The notes: generated from the sequence alone by a model not told the origin. Positions 1 to 8,366 are shown, counted from the stretch's first letter. The stretch: DNA of 64,000 nucleotides from Deltaproteobacteria bacterium (GCA_027493875.1 JAOSJX010000009.1:45162-109161); one strand, 5' to 3'. Numbers and translations: made by a program.

Positions 1-835
1 CGCGTCGTCGAGCGTCATGCCGTTCGGCACGTAGCCGCAGGCGGGATCGTGCGCGCTAGTCTGGTCGGTGAGCACGTCGGGCACGACGCCGCGGCGCGCG
101 AGTTCCGGCACTACGTCCGCGCAATTGCCGACGAGTCCGACGGAAAGCGCTTCGCCTTTGTCCTTCGCGCGTAAAACGAGGCCGAGGGCGTCGTCGAGGT
201 TGTCCGTCATCTTGTCCAGGTAGCGCGTTTCCAGGCGGCGGCGGATGCGCGCGGGATCGACCTCGACGCATAAAATCGACGCGCCGGCCATCGTGGCCGC
301 GAGCGGCTGCGCGCCGCCCATGCCGCCGAGGCCGCCGGTGAGAATCCAACGCCCGGAAAGGTCGCCGCCGAAGTGTTTCCTCGCGGCGGCGACGAAGGTT
401 TCGTACGTTCCCTGAAGGATGCCTTGCGTGCCGATGTAGATCCACGAGCCGGCCGTCATCTGCCCGTACATCATGAGGCCGGCGCGGTCGAGTTCGTCGA
501 ACACGTCCCACGTGGCCCATTGGCCGACAAGGTTGGAGTTGGCGATGAGCACGCGCGGGGCGTCTTCGTGCGTGCGGAGGATGCCGACCGGTTTTACCGG
601 ATTGGATGAGCAGCGTTTCGTCGCTCGCCAGCTCGCGTAGCGACCGCACGATGGCGTCAAAACATTCCCAATTGCGCGCCGCTTTGCCGCGCCCGCCGTA
701 GACGACAAGCTCCGCCGGATTTTCCGCGACGTCCGGATCCAGATTGTTCATGAGCATGCGCAACGCCGCTTCCTGCGGCCAACCCTTGCAGGACAAGGCC
801 GCGCCGCGCGGGGCGCGCACGGGGTCGCGGGTCAT
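1..835 (-). CDS. hutU: Urocanate hydratase, 3' end missing, frameshifted
   Basis: Urocanase converts urocanate to imidazolonepropionate in histidine degradation, using tightly bound NAD+ in the cytoplasm. The N-terminus reads [20 protein letters not shown] followed by [20 protein letters not shown], the hallmark start of the family, and the other frame continues with [19 protein letters not shown] and a [18 protein letters not shown] dinucleotide-binding stretch. The gene runs off the left edge of the window, so the C-terminal half (including the catalytic Cys region) is not seen. One extra base in the A-run at 592-595 breaks the frame after LLIQSGK. Start chosen at 835 because the family begins just before this motif. 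Family identity is certain; the break is probably a sequencing error. Confidence 0.93.
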
Positions 836-880
836 CACGGGGCCTCCGGAGGGTGGAATGGTCGTCCCAAGGACGACGGC

Positions 881-911
881 ATTATGAAACCGCGATGTTC
901 GTGAGTAAAGA
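881..911 (+). repeat. Direct repeat, left copy, flanking DUF1566 gene
   Basis: A 31-bp stretch beginning ATTATGAAACCGC and ending GAGTAAAGA. A second copy lies exactly 800 bp further on at 1681-1711 in the same orientation. The outer 13 and 9 bases are identical and the middle differs. The pair brackets the DUF1566 lipoprotein gene. Confidence 0.55.
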
Positions 912-915
912 TGGA

Positions 916-1626
916 TTACCGGCAGTCCGCGCAGTTCAGTCGAACGCACAACGCGAAGAATCGCGTGTCGCCGCCGGACAATTCGGCATCGATCGCCGCA
1001 AAATAAAAGTCGACGAACCACACACTGTCCGGCTGATCGCCGACAACCGAGGACGACCAATACTCAGAATTTTCCATCGAGCAAGATTCATCCAACGGTG
1101 TCGCGAGGTAGCATTCGTCTCCTTCGCAGCCGCCGCATGCGTCGTCAGTGCAATCGAGATCGGGGCAATCGTCGCGAACGCCGCAGGAGCCGTCCGGTTC
1201 AGTGGCGTCGCATCCGACGATAACGGTTCGAAGCTCCGAAACGGACGGCAATCGCCAATCGGTATAACCGCGCCATTCAAGGCTCGCGCAATAGGCCGTC
1301 GCATCAGACCACGAAAGGGTCTCGGCGTTCGCCGGCACCTGCCACATTAAGCCGGACGACGTATCGTTCCATATCTCGTCGGATGGAGCATCATCGTCCG
1401 ACGCTGCGTCATCATCGAGAAACGGAAGCTCCTCGCCCACCGGCCCGTTATCGTCGTCGTCATCGCCGAACGCGCATTCGTCATAGCAACTGACGATTTC
1501 GAAAAAGAGTAATCCGTCACATGACGCTCCCGCCGCCACCAGAAATAGCAATACGGCGAGATAGGGTGTCGCCTTCACTTTTTTTGCAAGCCGTTCACGA
1601 ACCATCGGCAACTTCGGACTCTCCAT
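916..1626 (-). CDS. DUF1566 (Lcl-type C-lectin-like) lipoprotein
   Basis: About 236 residues. The N-terminus has Arg/Lys, a hydrophobic stretch ([16 protein letters not shown]) and a Cys, so it is probably a lipoprotein, although the lipobox (GASC) is not ideal. An Asp-rich spacer (DDDDDNG, then [13 protein letters not shown]) follows. The body is an Lcl C-terminal/DUF1566 domain: SSGLMWQ, the A..YC..L pattern, and [17 protein letters not shown], ending in a Cys-rich YWSSS...CVRL segment. The domain belongs to the C-type-lectin-like/FGE fold group and its function here is unknown. Starts at 1605 or a TTG at 1632 are also possible; no strong ribosome-binding site decides. A related gene lies at 47627-48325. 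Confidence 0.8.
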   Translation of the reverse strand: MESPKLPMVRERLAKKVKATPYLAVLLFLVAAGASCDGLLFFEIVSCYDECAFGDDDDDNGPVGEELPFLDDDAASDDDAPSDEIWNDTSSGLMWQVPANAETLSWSDATAYCASLEWRGYTDWRLPSVSELRTVIVGCDATEPDGSCGVRDDCPDLDCTDDACGGCEGDECYLATPLDESCSMENSEYWSSSVVGDQPDSVWFVDFYFAAIDAELSGGDTRFFALCVRLNCADCR

Positions 1627-1680
1627 TAACAAATCCCATAGCGTCTCGGCATCATCGTCCGCGTGACCGGATATTGGAGG

Positions 1681-1711
1681 ATTATGAAACCGCCTCTTGG
1701 GGGAGTAAAGA
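1681..1711 (+). repeat. Direct repeat, right copy, flanking DUF1566 gene
   Basis: Partner of 881-911; starts ATTATGAAACCGC and ends GAGTAAAGA. It lies just upstream of the DUF1566 gene and ends nine bases before the arsR operator. Confidence 0.55.
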
Positions 1712-1719
1712 CGATCTAG

Positions 1720-1759
1720 ATACTTAGGTATTGACCTAAGTATATTTTTACCCTAGACT
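1720..1759 (+). promoter_or_regulatory. arsR promoter with palindromic operator
   Basis: A perfect 10-bp inverted repeat (ATACTTAGGT and its complement) with a 4-bp spacer covers 1720-1743. A -35-like TTGACC lies inside it at 1731-1736, and a -10-like TAGACT follows after 17 bp at 1754-1759. Transcription would begin at or within a base or two of the ATG at 1767, and no Shine-Dalgarno sequence is visible, so the arsR mRNA may be leaderless. A palindrome over the -35 box is the usual arrangement for autorepression by ArsR-family proteins. Confidence 0.75.
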
Positions 1760-1766
1760 CGGCCTT

Positions 1767-2106
1767 ATGACGCACGCCGCCGAACCCGTTGAAAACGTTT
1801 TCCGGGCGCTGGCCGACCCGACGCGCCGGCACGTGCTGGAACGTCTGAGCCGAAGTCCCGCTTCCGTCAGCGAGCTTGCGGAACCCTTCGACATGGCGCT
1901 GCCATCGTTCGTGCAGCATTTGCGCGTTCTGGAGGGGTGCGGGCTCGTGCGTTCGAGGAAGACGGGACGCGTCCGAACTTACCGGCTCGTCTCCCGGCGG
2001 TTACAGATTGCAGAAAATTGGCTGGCGCGGCAACGCGCCCATTGGGAAAAAACGTCTGGATCAACTCGACGACTACCTCATCGAACTCAAGGAGAAAGGC
2101 TCATGA
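1767..2106 (+). CDS. ArsR-family winged-helix repressor (frameshifted near 3' end)
   Basis: A roughly 112-residue regulator. [20 protein letters not shown], then [20 protein letters not shown], then [18 protein letters not shown] form the helix-turn-helix and wing of the ArsR type usually paired with SRPBCC genes. It should end [17 protein letters not shown], but one extra A in the run 2047-2052 shifts the frame and falsely fuses it to the next gene. With the base removed, its TGA overlaps the SRPBCC ATG (ATGA), so the two are translationally coupled. No Cys metal site is seen, so it is unlikely to be a metal sensor. It probably represses its own operon through the palindrome at 1720-1743. 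Confidence 0.88.
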
Positions 2107-2585
2107 CCACGTCCCCGCTCTTCGTTCCCGATCCGAAACTCGACCTCGTCCTCGAACGCGTGATCGATGTTCCGCGCGACCTGGTCTGGGCCGCCTGGAC
2201 GCAGCCCGAGCACATCGTCAAATGGTTTACCCCGGCACCGTGGCAGACGACGGATTGCGAAATCGACCTGCGGCCGGGCGGCATCTTCCGCACGACGATG
2301 CGTTCACCGGAGGGTCGGGATTTTCCGAACATCGGCTGCTTTCTGGAAGTCGTTCAGCAAGAGCGGCTGGTTTTTACCGACGCTCTTCTCCCCGGCTACC
2401 GCCCGTCGGAAAAGCCGTTCATGACGGCGATCGTTGCGCTCCAACCGGAAGGAACCGGCACCCGGTACACGGCCATCGCGATTCACCGCGACGAGGCGGC
2501 GCGCAAGCAACACGAGGATATGGGATTCTATGACGGCTGGGGCAAGGCGCTCGATCAACTCGTCGCGCACGTGAAGACGATGTAA
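2103..2585 (+). CDS. SRPBCC/AHSA1-domain protein 1
   Basis: 160 residues of the START/Bet v1-like AHSA1 group. [20 protein letters not shown] at the N-terminus and [20 protein letters not shown] are typical, and the end is [18 protein letters not shown]. These proteins form a hydrophobic cavity; the ligand is not known. The gene is coupled to arsR by an ATGA overlap and followed by a close paralogue 42 bp downstream. The start at 2103 gives MTTSPLF, matching the MTTRPLR start of the paralogue. A role in small-molecule response follows only from the ArsR pairing. Confidence 0.88.
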   Translation: MTTSPLFVPDPKLDLVLERVIDVPRDLVWAAWTQPEHIVKWFTPAPWQTTDCEIDLRPGGIFRTTMRSPEGRDFPNIGCFLEVVQQERLVFTDALLPGYRPSEKPFMTAIVALQPEGTGTRYTAIAIHRDEAARKQHEDMGFYDGWGKALDQLVAHVKTM

Positions 2586-2627
2586 CGTCCTCCGCGAAGA
2601 AATTCATTGAACTCAAGAAGGAAAGCC

Positions 2628-3109
2628 ATGACCACGCGCCCGCTTCGTATTCCGGATCCCGAACTCGATCTTGTCCTCGAACGCGTGATCGACGTCCCGC
2701 GCGAGTTGGTCTGGGCCGCCTGGACGCAGCCCGAACATCTCCGCCGTTGGTACGCGCTTGCCCCGTGGACGGTGACGAATTGCGAGATCGATCTGCGCGC
2801 GGGGGTGTTTTCCGCACGGCGATGCGCGGGCCGGATGGGCAAGAGCATACCGACGTCAGTTGCTACGTTGAAATTATCCCGAACGAGCGGCTTGTCTGGA
2901 CCGACGCCCTTCTCCCGGGTTACCGGCCTTCGGGAAAGCCATTCAGGACGGCGATCATCACGCTCCGGCCGGAAGGTGAGGGCACGCGCTATGTCGCGAC
3001 GGCGATCCACCGCGACGAAGCGGGGCGCAAGCGGCATGAGGACATGGGCTACCTTGAAGGCGCGGATAAGGTGCTCGATCAACTCGTCGCGCACGTGAAG
3101 TCGATGTGA
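2628..3109 (+). CDS. SRPBCC/AHSA1-domain protein 2 (tandem paralogue, frameshifted)
   Basis: Same fold and near-identical N-terminus as the preceding gene ([20 protein letters not shown]), ending [14 protein letters not shown]. An AAGGAA ribosome-binding site precedes the ATG at 2628. The G-run at 2801-2805 is one base short relative to the paralogue ([12 protein letters not shown] expected), splitting the gene. This is a tandem duplication inside the arsR operon; the substitutions between copies are spread out, so it is not very recent. Confidence 0.87.
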
Positions 3110-3148
3110 CGCGCCGGTAAAGCACGGCACCGATTTTCCATACGCGGA

Positions 3149-3601
3149 TCAAGCAAAGAGACGGGGATCCCAAGGAACGAGCTTGGCGGGTTCCCAAACA
3201 AGTTTGCGAAAGTCTCGGTGCCGTGTGTTCACGACGATATTTCTTTCATAAGGCCGACCGGGCACCGACGGCACGACCAGGCACGCCGTCGCGCCGGCGG
3301 CCACCCACGCCGCCCCGATGGCGCGCGCCACCGACTGGTCGTCGGGATCGTCCCAACCGTCGGGGAGGTCGGTCGCCGTGTACTCAACGACGTTAATGTC
3401 GTCGCCGATGGTGACCCACGTGGCGTGCGCCGGGGGCGGCGCCGTCGTGGCCGCGTTCACGACCGTTTCCAATACCGCGGTTCCGAAATGCTCCGACAAA
3501 TACAACACGTGCTGTCCCGACGCATTCCAACGGTTCGGACGGCCGGATGTTCGCAAAGGTTCCCATGTCCGGGCGCAAACGCGGACGGCCCGGATCGGCA
3601 T
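3149..3601 (-). CDS. RES-domain toxin
   Basis: 150 residues. RWNASGQHVLYLSEHFGTAV with Glu in the following LETV matches the RES domain, in which conserved Arg, Tyr, Glu and Ser/Asn line an NAD+ pocket; characterised RES toxins deplete NAD+ by phosphorolysis or hydrolysis. The N-terminal strand (IRAVRVCARTWEPL) and the C-terminal WEPAKLVPWDPRLF complete a usual-length domain. The ATG overlaps the antitoxin stop by one base (TGATG), so toxin translation follows the antitoxin. Activity is inferred from family knowledge. Confidence 0.87.
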   Translation of the reverse strand: MPIRAVRVCARTWEPLRTSGRPNRWNASGQHVLYLSEHFGTAVLETVVNAATTAPPPAHATWVTIGDDINVVEYTATDLPDGWDDPDDQSVARAIGAAWVAAGATACLVVPSVPGRPYERNIVVNTRHRDFRKLVWEPAKLVPWDPRLFA

Positions 3602-4068
3602 CAGACCGGCGCCCCCTCTTCAATGCGCGCCAACAACTCCAGCACGGCGGGAAGGCCGCCCGCCGAGGCCGCCACCTTCAACGGCGGCTCGCCGCGCAAA
3701 CGGGGATGCGGGGTGATGAGGAATTTCTCGGCCGACGCGTGATCCGGTTCCGGCCAGAGGCGGCGGGCCTCACGCAAAACGCGCCCAACCGATGCGATCC
3801 GCGATACTTCTTCTTCGGAGAGTGCCGTTTTTTCGCTTACGCGGCGCTTCCAGGACCGCTCGGAGACGAGCCACCTCAGCAACGACGGGCGAACGTCCTC
3901 CGTCTCCAACGCGCGGCGGAGAAACGACTCGACCGTGGCGGCGCTGAACGCTTTTCGTGCGATGCCTTTTTGCAGATCTCCATAGACGGTGCTCCAATCC
4001 TTGCCGCCGAAAAGATCCGCGAGAAATTTTTTGGAGATTTCACTTTCCCGTACGCTCGCCCTGGCCAT
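3601..4068 (-). CDS. Xre/MbcA/ParS-type antitoxin of RES pair
   Basis: 155 residues. The N-terminal part (SEISKKFLADLFGGKDWSTV) precedes a helical DNA-binding region, and the C-terminal ARRLWPEPDHASAEKFLITP with HPRLRGEPPLKVAAS is the toxin-binding domain (DUF2384-like). ATG 4068 is preferred over upstream starts because a GGAGGA site sits just before it. It is transcribed first, ahead of the RES gene. It should neutralise the toxin and repress the operon through the large palindrome at 4091-4129, which overlaps the promoter. Confidence 0.87.
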   Translation of the reverse strand: MARASVRESEISKKFLADLFGGKDWSTVYGDLQKGIARKAFSAATVESFLRRALETEDVRPSLLRWLVSERSWKRRVSEKTALSEEEVSRIASVGRVLREARRLWPEPDHASAEKFLITPHPRLRGEPPLKVAASAGGLPAVLELLARIEEGAPV

Positions 4069-4081
4069 GGCTTCCTCCGAT

Positions 4082-4129
4082 GCATTACGCGTGGGCCACT
4101 TGGTCTCAATTTTAGACCAGGTGGCCCAC
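4082..4129 (-). promoter_or_regulatory. Promoter/operator of RES-Xre operon
   Basis: Arms of 16 bp (GTGGGCCACTTGGTCT at 4091-4106 and its complement at 4114-4129, one mismatch) surround a 7-bp spacer. On the minus strand TTGAGA (complement of 4104-4109) and TAATGC (complement of 4082-4087) are 16 bp apart and read toward the antitoxin. There is no T-run after the stem, so an operator is more likely than a terminator for the gene to the right. Confidence 0.75.
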
Positions 4130-4141
4130 AAGCGCAAGGGC

Positions 4142-5254
4142 TCAATCGAGCGTGAAAACCGCGAAGACGCCGAAGTGGTCGGAGGCGTGGCGGCCGTTTT
4201 GTTCTTCCGTGCCGAACAGGCCGGACGATTGGACGGTCAGCTTTTTTTCCGGATCGCGGTAGAAGACGTAATCGAGGCGGCGCGACAAACCGATCTCGTA
4301 GTGGCGCAGGCGTTTGTCCACCTCGGGCTCGAACTCCAGCGGAAATTTGAAATCCGCGATGCGGTGCGTGTTCTCGTTGCGTTCGTAGTCCCACGTCGGT
4401 TGCGGGCCGGTGGCGGGATCGTCGGCCATGGCGCGCGTGAATCCGTAGCGACCTAAGACCGTTTGAATCTCTTGCGTCTCCGGCTCGGCGTTGAAGTCAC
4501 CGCCCATAATGACCGGCGTGGTTCGCGCGCCGTGTTCGTCCGCGAAATTCATGAGCGTATCGATTTCCGTGAGACGGCGCGCCGTGGACTCAGCCAGCGC
4601 GGCGGCGATCTCGTCGGCGCGGTCCCGCGTGATGACGCCCTCCTCAACCATGCCGTCGATCACGCGGCGCAGTTTGTCGGACAGGACGATGCCGTGGTGG
4701 AGATGCGTATTGAGGATGAGGATCTCGCGGTTCCCGGCATGAATTTTGGCGGCCAGACCGTAGCGAAATTCCGCCAGTTGAAAACACAGCCACCGATTCG
4801 TGAAGCCCGGCGGTCCGGAGAGTTTACGCTTGTCGCGATCCTCCATGCGCAAATCTTTCCGCGCGAGAATGGCGAGTCCCGAACGCAGGTTCGTCGGCAG
4901 CCCGACGGACCCGACGCGCAGGCCGCCGTTGTCGAGGGAAAAGACACGGTCATAGCCGAGATCGCGCGCGAGGCGCGCCGTGAACACGGGCGCGGGATTC
5001 GTCTCCTGAAGCAGCAGCACGTCGGGATCGAGGCGGCGCACCTGATCGAGAAAATGACGATAACGCGTGTCGCGCTCTTCGGCCGTTTCGTATTCGGAAA
5101 ATCGGATCAGACCGGTTGGGTTAAGCCCGTGCCAGACGTTGTAGGTCAGGACCTTGAGCGTGTTGCGCGAAAATTCCGGCGCATCGCCCGGCGCCGCGCA
5201 CGCCGTCAGCAATGTCATGAGGAGAACCACCCCGGCATCCCGGAACTCATTCAT
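4142..5254 (-). CDS. Endonuclease/exonuclease/phosphatase-family lipoprotein
   Basis: 370 residues. The signal peptide ends in a lipobox, LLTACAAP, so the protein should be anchored in an envelope membrane. Family motifs in order: LTYNVWHGLNP, DVLLLQETNPAP, ILNTHLHHG, MGGDFNAEPE and the terminal HASDHFGVFAVF; the Glu, Asp, Asn and His of this fold are all present. The substrate is unknown; extracellular relatives cleave nucleic acids, phospholipids or inositol phosphates. ATG 5254 lies inside the FGE-like gene's last codons (8-bp overlap), so the two form an operon. Confidence 0.85.
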   Translation of the reverse strand: MNEFRDAGVVLLMTLLTACAAPGDAPEFSRNTLKVLTYNVWHGLNPTGLIRFSEYETAEERDTRYRHFLDQVRRLDPDVLLLQETNPAPVFTARLARDLGYDRVFSLDNGGLRVGSVGLPTNLRSGLAILARKDLRMEDRDKRKLSGPPGFTNRWLCFQLAEFRYGLAAKIHAGNREILILNTHLHHGIVLSDKLRRVIDGMVEEGVITRDRADEIAAALAESTARRLTEIDTLMNFADEHGARTTPVIMGGDFNAEPETQEIQTVLGRYGFTRAMADDPATGPQPTWDYERNENTHRIADFKFPLEFEPEVDKRLRHYEIGLSRRLDYVFYRDPEKKLTVQSSGLFGTEEQNGRHASDHFGVFAVFTLD

Positions 5255-6150
5255 ACTCGGGGTCCGCGACGCAGCGGAAACCGATGTAACCGACCGCGAA
5301 ATCGTTGTCGTCGATCGGATAGCGCCGCGACGTGCGGTAGAGATCGGGGAATCCGGCGTAGTCGAAAAAAATCGGGATAGAAATAACCGCCGCCGCGTAC
5401 CGTGGCGTCGGCGCCGGGGATGCCCGCGTCGACCGTCCACTCCCAGACGTTGCCGGCCATGTTGAGCGTTCCGTACGGGCCGCGCCCCGCCGCGAAGGAG
5501 TCGACGGGCGCTTCGTCCTCGTAGCCGTCCACCGATCCGTCGAACGCGCCGTCGTCGGACCAGTTCAGGCACGTGGCGCACCAATCATTGCCCCACGGAA
5601 ATTTGCGTCCTTCGATGCCGCGGGCGGCGCGTTCCCATTCGCCGTCGCGCGGCAGGCGCTTGTCCGCCCAAGCGCAAAACGCGTCGGCGTCCTCCGCCGT
5701 CACGCACACCGCGGGGTGATCCTCCTCGTCACCGTCATCGCGCGGGCGGCACGGCGAGTCGGAACACGCCCCCGCCTCGACGCACGCCGCGAAATCCGCC
5801 CACGGCACTTCCGTCGCGTCCACGAGAAACGCCTCGCGGTACACGACCGTCAATTCCGGATCATCCTCGCCGCAGCCGGGATCGACCTCGGCGTCGCACC
5901 CCTCAACGCCGATACCCGCGGGAACCAGCAGCATATCGCCGCGTAAATCCGCAAAACGCACACCCGCGATATCCAGTTCTTCCTCCGGCGTGACGCTCTC
6001 GACGTCTTCCTCGCCGAACGTAACGGGCGTGTCGGGGTCGTTCTCGTCCTCACACGCCATGGTCAGTCCGAACGCGGCCGACGTGACGACGATCGCCGCC
6101 AAAAAAAGCGCCGCGCGCAAGGGCCGGTTTGGTTGATTTTTCCCGGTCAT
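5247..6150 (-). CDS. FGE/sulfatase-modifying-factor-like lipoprotein (frameshifted)
   Basis: About 300 residues. The N-terminal hydrophobic stretch ends LTMACEDE, a probable lipobox, followed by an acidic linker. The FGE-sulfatase domain shows DATEVPWADFAACVEAG, AVCVTAEDADAFCAWADKRL, PRDGEWERAARG, FPWGND, and LNMAGNVWEWTVD. It should end IGFRCVADPEYE. The paired active-site cysteines of true formylglycine enzymes are not evident, so a structural or binding role is as likely as catalysis. The A-run at 5365-5371 has one base too many and scrambles the last 36 residues. The stop overlaps the downstream gene's start. Confidence 0.85.
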
Positions 6151-6162
6151 CGTCTTAGATCA

Positions 6163-6192
6163 ATCCGCAGATGACGCAGATTCCACTGATTT
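6163..6192 (-). repeat. Inverted repeat, left copy, around GxxExxY gene
   Basis: Thirty bases whose complement contains AATCTGCGTCATCTGCGGAT. It matches 6644-6673 on the other strand at 28 of 30 positions. It lies between the FGE-like start and the GxxExxY start. Confidence 0.8.
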
Positions 6193-6247
6193 TTAACCTA
6201 TGATGGGATGAGATGGAAAGCGGACGCATCAGTCACGGGGATGTCGC

Positions 6248-6682
6248 ATGACCGTGAAACGCGGCGGAACGACGCGCGATCCCCGAACTTACGCGATCAT
6301 CGGCGCCGCGATGGAGGTCCACAGCGCGTTGGGACCGGGTTTTCTGGAAGCGGTTTACCGAGAGGCATTCGCTCACGAACTGACGGCGCGATCAATTTCC
6401 CATACCAGCGAATTGGAAATGCCGGTTTTTTACAAGGGCCGGCGCCTATCGACGTTTTATCGGGTCGATTTTATTTGCTACGACTCAGTTCTCGTTGAAA
6501 TTAAAGCGCTTAAAAAACTCTCGGGCATCGAGGAGGCTCAACTCATCAACTACTTGAAGGCCGGAAATCACGACGTGGGCTTGCTCATCAATTTCGGTCA
6601 AACGACACTGGAGTTTCGCAGATTTGTCCACACAGACAAAACCAAATCAGCGAAATCTGCGTCATCTGCGGATGATTCGTGA
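6248..6682 (+). CDS. GxxExxY-family protein
   Basis: 144 residues. AAMEVHSALGPGFLEAVYRE contains the defining GxxExxY motif (G-F-L-E-A-V-Y). Further features are VDFICYDSVLVEIKALKKLS, where D...E-I-K resembles the PD-(D/E)XK nuclease core, and AQLINYLKAGNHDVGLLINF. The family's biological role is not established. The C-terminal tail (KSAKSASSADDS) is encoded by the right copy of a 30-bp inverted repeat whose other copy lies just upstream. The next gene starts three bases after the stop, so a cotranscript is possible. Confidence 0.88.
   Translation: MTVKRGGTTRDPRTYAIIGAAMEVHSALGPGFLEAVYREAFAHELTARSISHTSELEMPVFYKGRRLSTFYRVDFICYDSVLVEIKALKKLSGIEEAQLINYLKAGNHDVGLLINFGQTTLEFRRFVHTDKTKSAKSASSADDS
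6644..6673 (+). repeat. Inverted repeat, right copy, inside GxxExxY 3' end
   Basis: Contains AATCTGCGTCATCTGCGGAT and pairs with 6163-6192. It encodes the last residues of the GxxExxY protein in frame. Confidence 0.8.
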
Positions 6683-6684
6683 CA

Positions 6685-7822
6685 ATGGGTATTGCGGGCA
6701 AGAAGGTCCTCCTGACAACCAGCCACCGGCGCATCGGTTCCGGCGGCTCGTTTCAATTATTGCTGCTGGCGCGGTCGTTGACGCGGGCCGGCGCCGACGT
6801 TCACGCGGTTTTCGCCAAGCCCGACGCGGTTACCGGGGACACCGGATTCGAGCGCCTGACCGAATGCGGCGTCCGCGTTCATACGATGCATCCCGGGCGC
6901 TGGTACTCGCCGATCCAGATCGGGCGGATGCGGCGGCTTTTGTCGCGCGAGCGGTTCGACATCGTCCACACGCATAAAGGCGGCGATCTCTCGCTCGTGC
7001 TGGCGGCGTCGACCGGTCTGGCGATTCCCGCGCTCGTCACGACGCGCGGCGTGAACTTTCCGCTCGGCGCAAACCGCTACAAATACAACGCGCGCAAGCT
7101 GGACCGCATCATCACGGTGAGCGAGGACATCAAGCGCGTCATGGTCCGGTCGGGCGTCCGCGAGGAGAAGATCCGCGTCATCTACGGCGGCGTGGATACC
7201 GACCGCTTCCGGCCGATACCCGAACGGCGCGAGGCGGTTCGCCGCGCCCTGGGCGTTTCGGAAAACGCGACGGTCGCGCTGGTCGTGGCGAACCTCGTCC
7301 GCCAGAAGGGACACGTCGACTACCTGCACGCCGCCGCGCAACTCAAGACGCATCTGCCGGGCGTCGTGCACCTGTTCGCCGGCAAGGGCGACCAATCGGT
7401 GCTGCGCGAAAACGTCGCCGAACTCGGCCTCGAAGGCCGCGTGCATTTTCTCGGGTTCCGCGACGACGTGGAGGATCTCTACGCGGCCTCGGATTTCTCG
7501 GTCGTCGCGTCCGTCGCGGGGGAAGGCGTGAGCGGCGTGTTGCGCGAGTCGATGGCGTGCGGCGTGCCCGTCATCACGACGGACGTGGGCGGCAACGCGG
7601 AACTCGTCACGCACGGCCAAACGGGGGCTCGTCGTCCCGCGCGCGAACGCGGAACTGCTGACGGCGGCCATGGTGCGTTTGGTGGAGGATGTGAAGCTGC
7701 GGCGATCGCTGTCGGAGAACGGCCGCGCTTTGATTCTCGAAAAGCACAGCGCGCAAGCCCGCGCGCAGCGCATCTTCAATCTCTATGAAGAAATCTTTCG
7801 GGAAAAAGAACTCGCGTTCTGA
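6685..7822 (+). CDS. Family-4 glycosyltransferase (frameshifted)
   Basis: About 378 residues, GT-B fold. The N-terminal domain reads KKVLLTTSHRRIGSGGSFQL; RFDIVHTHKGGDLS and ITVSEDIKRVMVRSGV mark the acceptor side. The donor side has VIYGGVDTDRFRPI, VALVVANLVRQKGHVDYLHA and the E-x7-E region (AGEGVSGVLRESMACGVPVI). These enzymes move a sugar from a nucleotide donor, typically to cell-surface glycans. One extra base in the G-run 7623-7627 breaks the frame; the corrected end is IFREKELAF. A strong terminator begins ten bases after the stop. Confidence 0.88.
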
Positions 7823-7831
7823 GCCCGAAAC

Positions 7832-7864
7832 AAAAAACCCGCCCTTGCCGGGGCGGGTTTTTTT
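7832..7864. terminator. Bidirectional intrinsic terminator
   Basis: A 13-bp perfect stem (AAAAAACCCGCCC with its complement), a 6-base loop and T-runs on both strands. It sits between the convergent glycosyltransferase and small metal-binding genes and can end both transcripts. Confidence 0.92.
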
Positions 7865-7880
7865 CGTCGCGCGCGAACGA

Positions 7881-8222
7881 TCAGGCCGTCGTGTTCGCGG
7901 CGGCGCCGAACTTGTCGGCGCATTCCTTGTGGTTGAAGTAGTAGTGCTTGCCGTCTTTCTCGACGTGAATCGTCTTGTCCGTCACGACGGCTTCCGTGGC
8001 GCCCTCGCACCCGCAGCACGCGAATTTGTCGCCGAGCGCCAACGGCTGGTCATAGCCCGTGGGCGCGGCGGCTTTCATCCCGTCTTTGTACGGGCATCCG
8101 CCCTTGGCGGTTTTCGTCTCGCCGGACTTGGCCATCTTGTCGCCGTCGCACGCGAAGGCGACCGCCACCGACAAAGCCATCGCCAACGAGGCGACAAGCA
8201 ACACCGAAAATACTTTCTTCAT
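7881..8222 (-). CDS. Small secreted Cys/His-rich, probably metal-binding protein
   Basis: 113 residues. A clear signal peptide (MKKVFSVLLVASLAMALSVA, cleaved near AFA-C) precedes a mature chain with CDGD, GGCPYKDG, FACCGCEG and YYFNHKECADKF. The last motif resembles the Cys-containing ends of YHS/TRASH-type metal-binding segments. Six cysteines and two histidines in about 90 residues suggest binding of a soft metal in the periplasm. An AAGGGAG ribosome-binding site precedes ATG 8222. No specific family name can be given with certainty. Confidence 0.75.
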   Translation of the reverse strand: MKKVFSVLLVASLAMALSVAVAFACDGDKMAKSGETKTAKGGCPYKDGMKAAAPTGYDQPLALGDKFACCGCEGATEAVVTDKTIHVEKDGKHYYFNHKECADKFGAAANTTA

Positions 8223-8366
8223 GGTCTTTCTCCCTTTTGCGAACCGTTACGTAACGCCCGGACTCTATCAGGTTCGGGCGGACGCGAAACTATGATCCAT
8301 TTCACAATCGCGCCTCGTTTTCAAGCCCGCCTTTCGTCCCGGCAACGGCCGGAGTATTTTCGTGGT

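Noticed and set aside
1767..2585. A natural fusion of ArsR and SRPBCC domains
   Set aside because: Removing one A from the 2047-2052 run restores the normal ArsR C-terminus and an ATGA junction, so the fusion is an artefact.
4142..5584. A 480-residue reading frame extending the phosphatase-like lipoprotein upstream
   Set aside because: The first 110 residues are the FGE-like gene read in the wrong frame after its indel; the signal peptide with lipobox at 5254 marks the real start.
7785..8366. N-terminal extension of the barrel protein at 8367
   Set aside because: The extension is antisense to the small metal-binding gene and lacks protein character, while a signal peptide starts at 8367.
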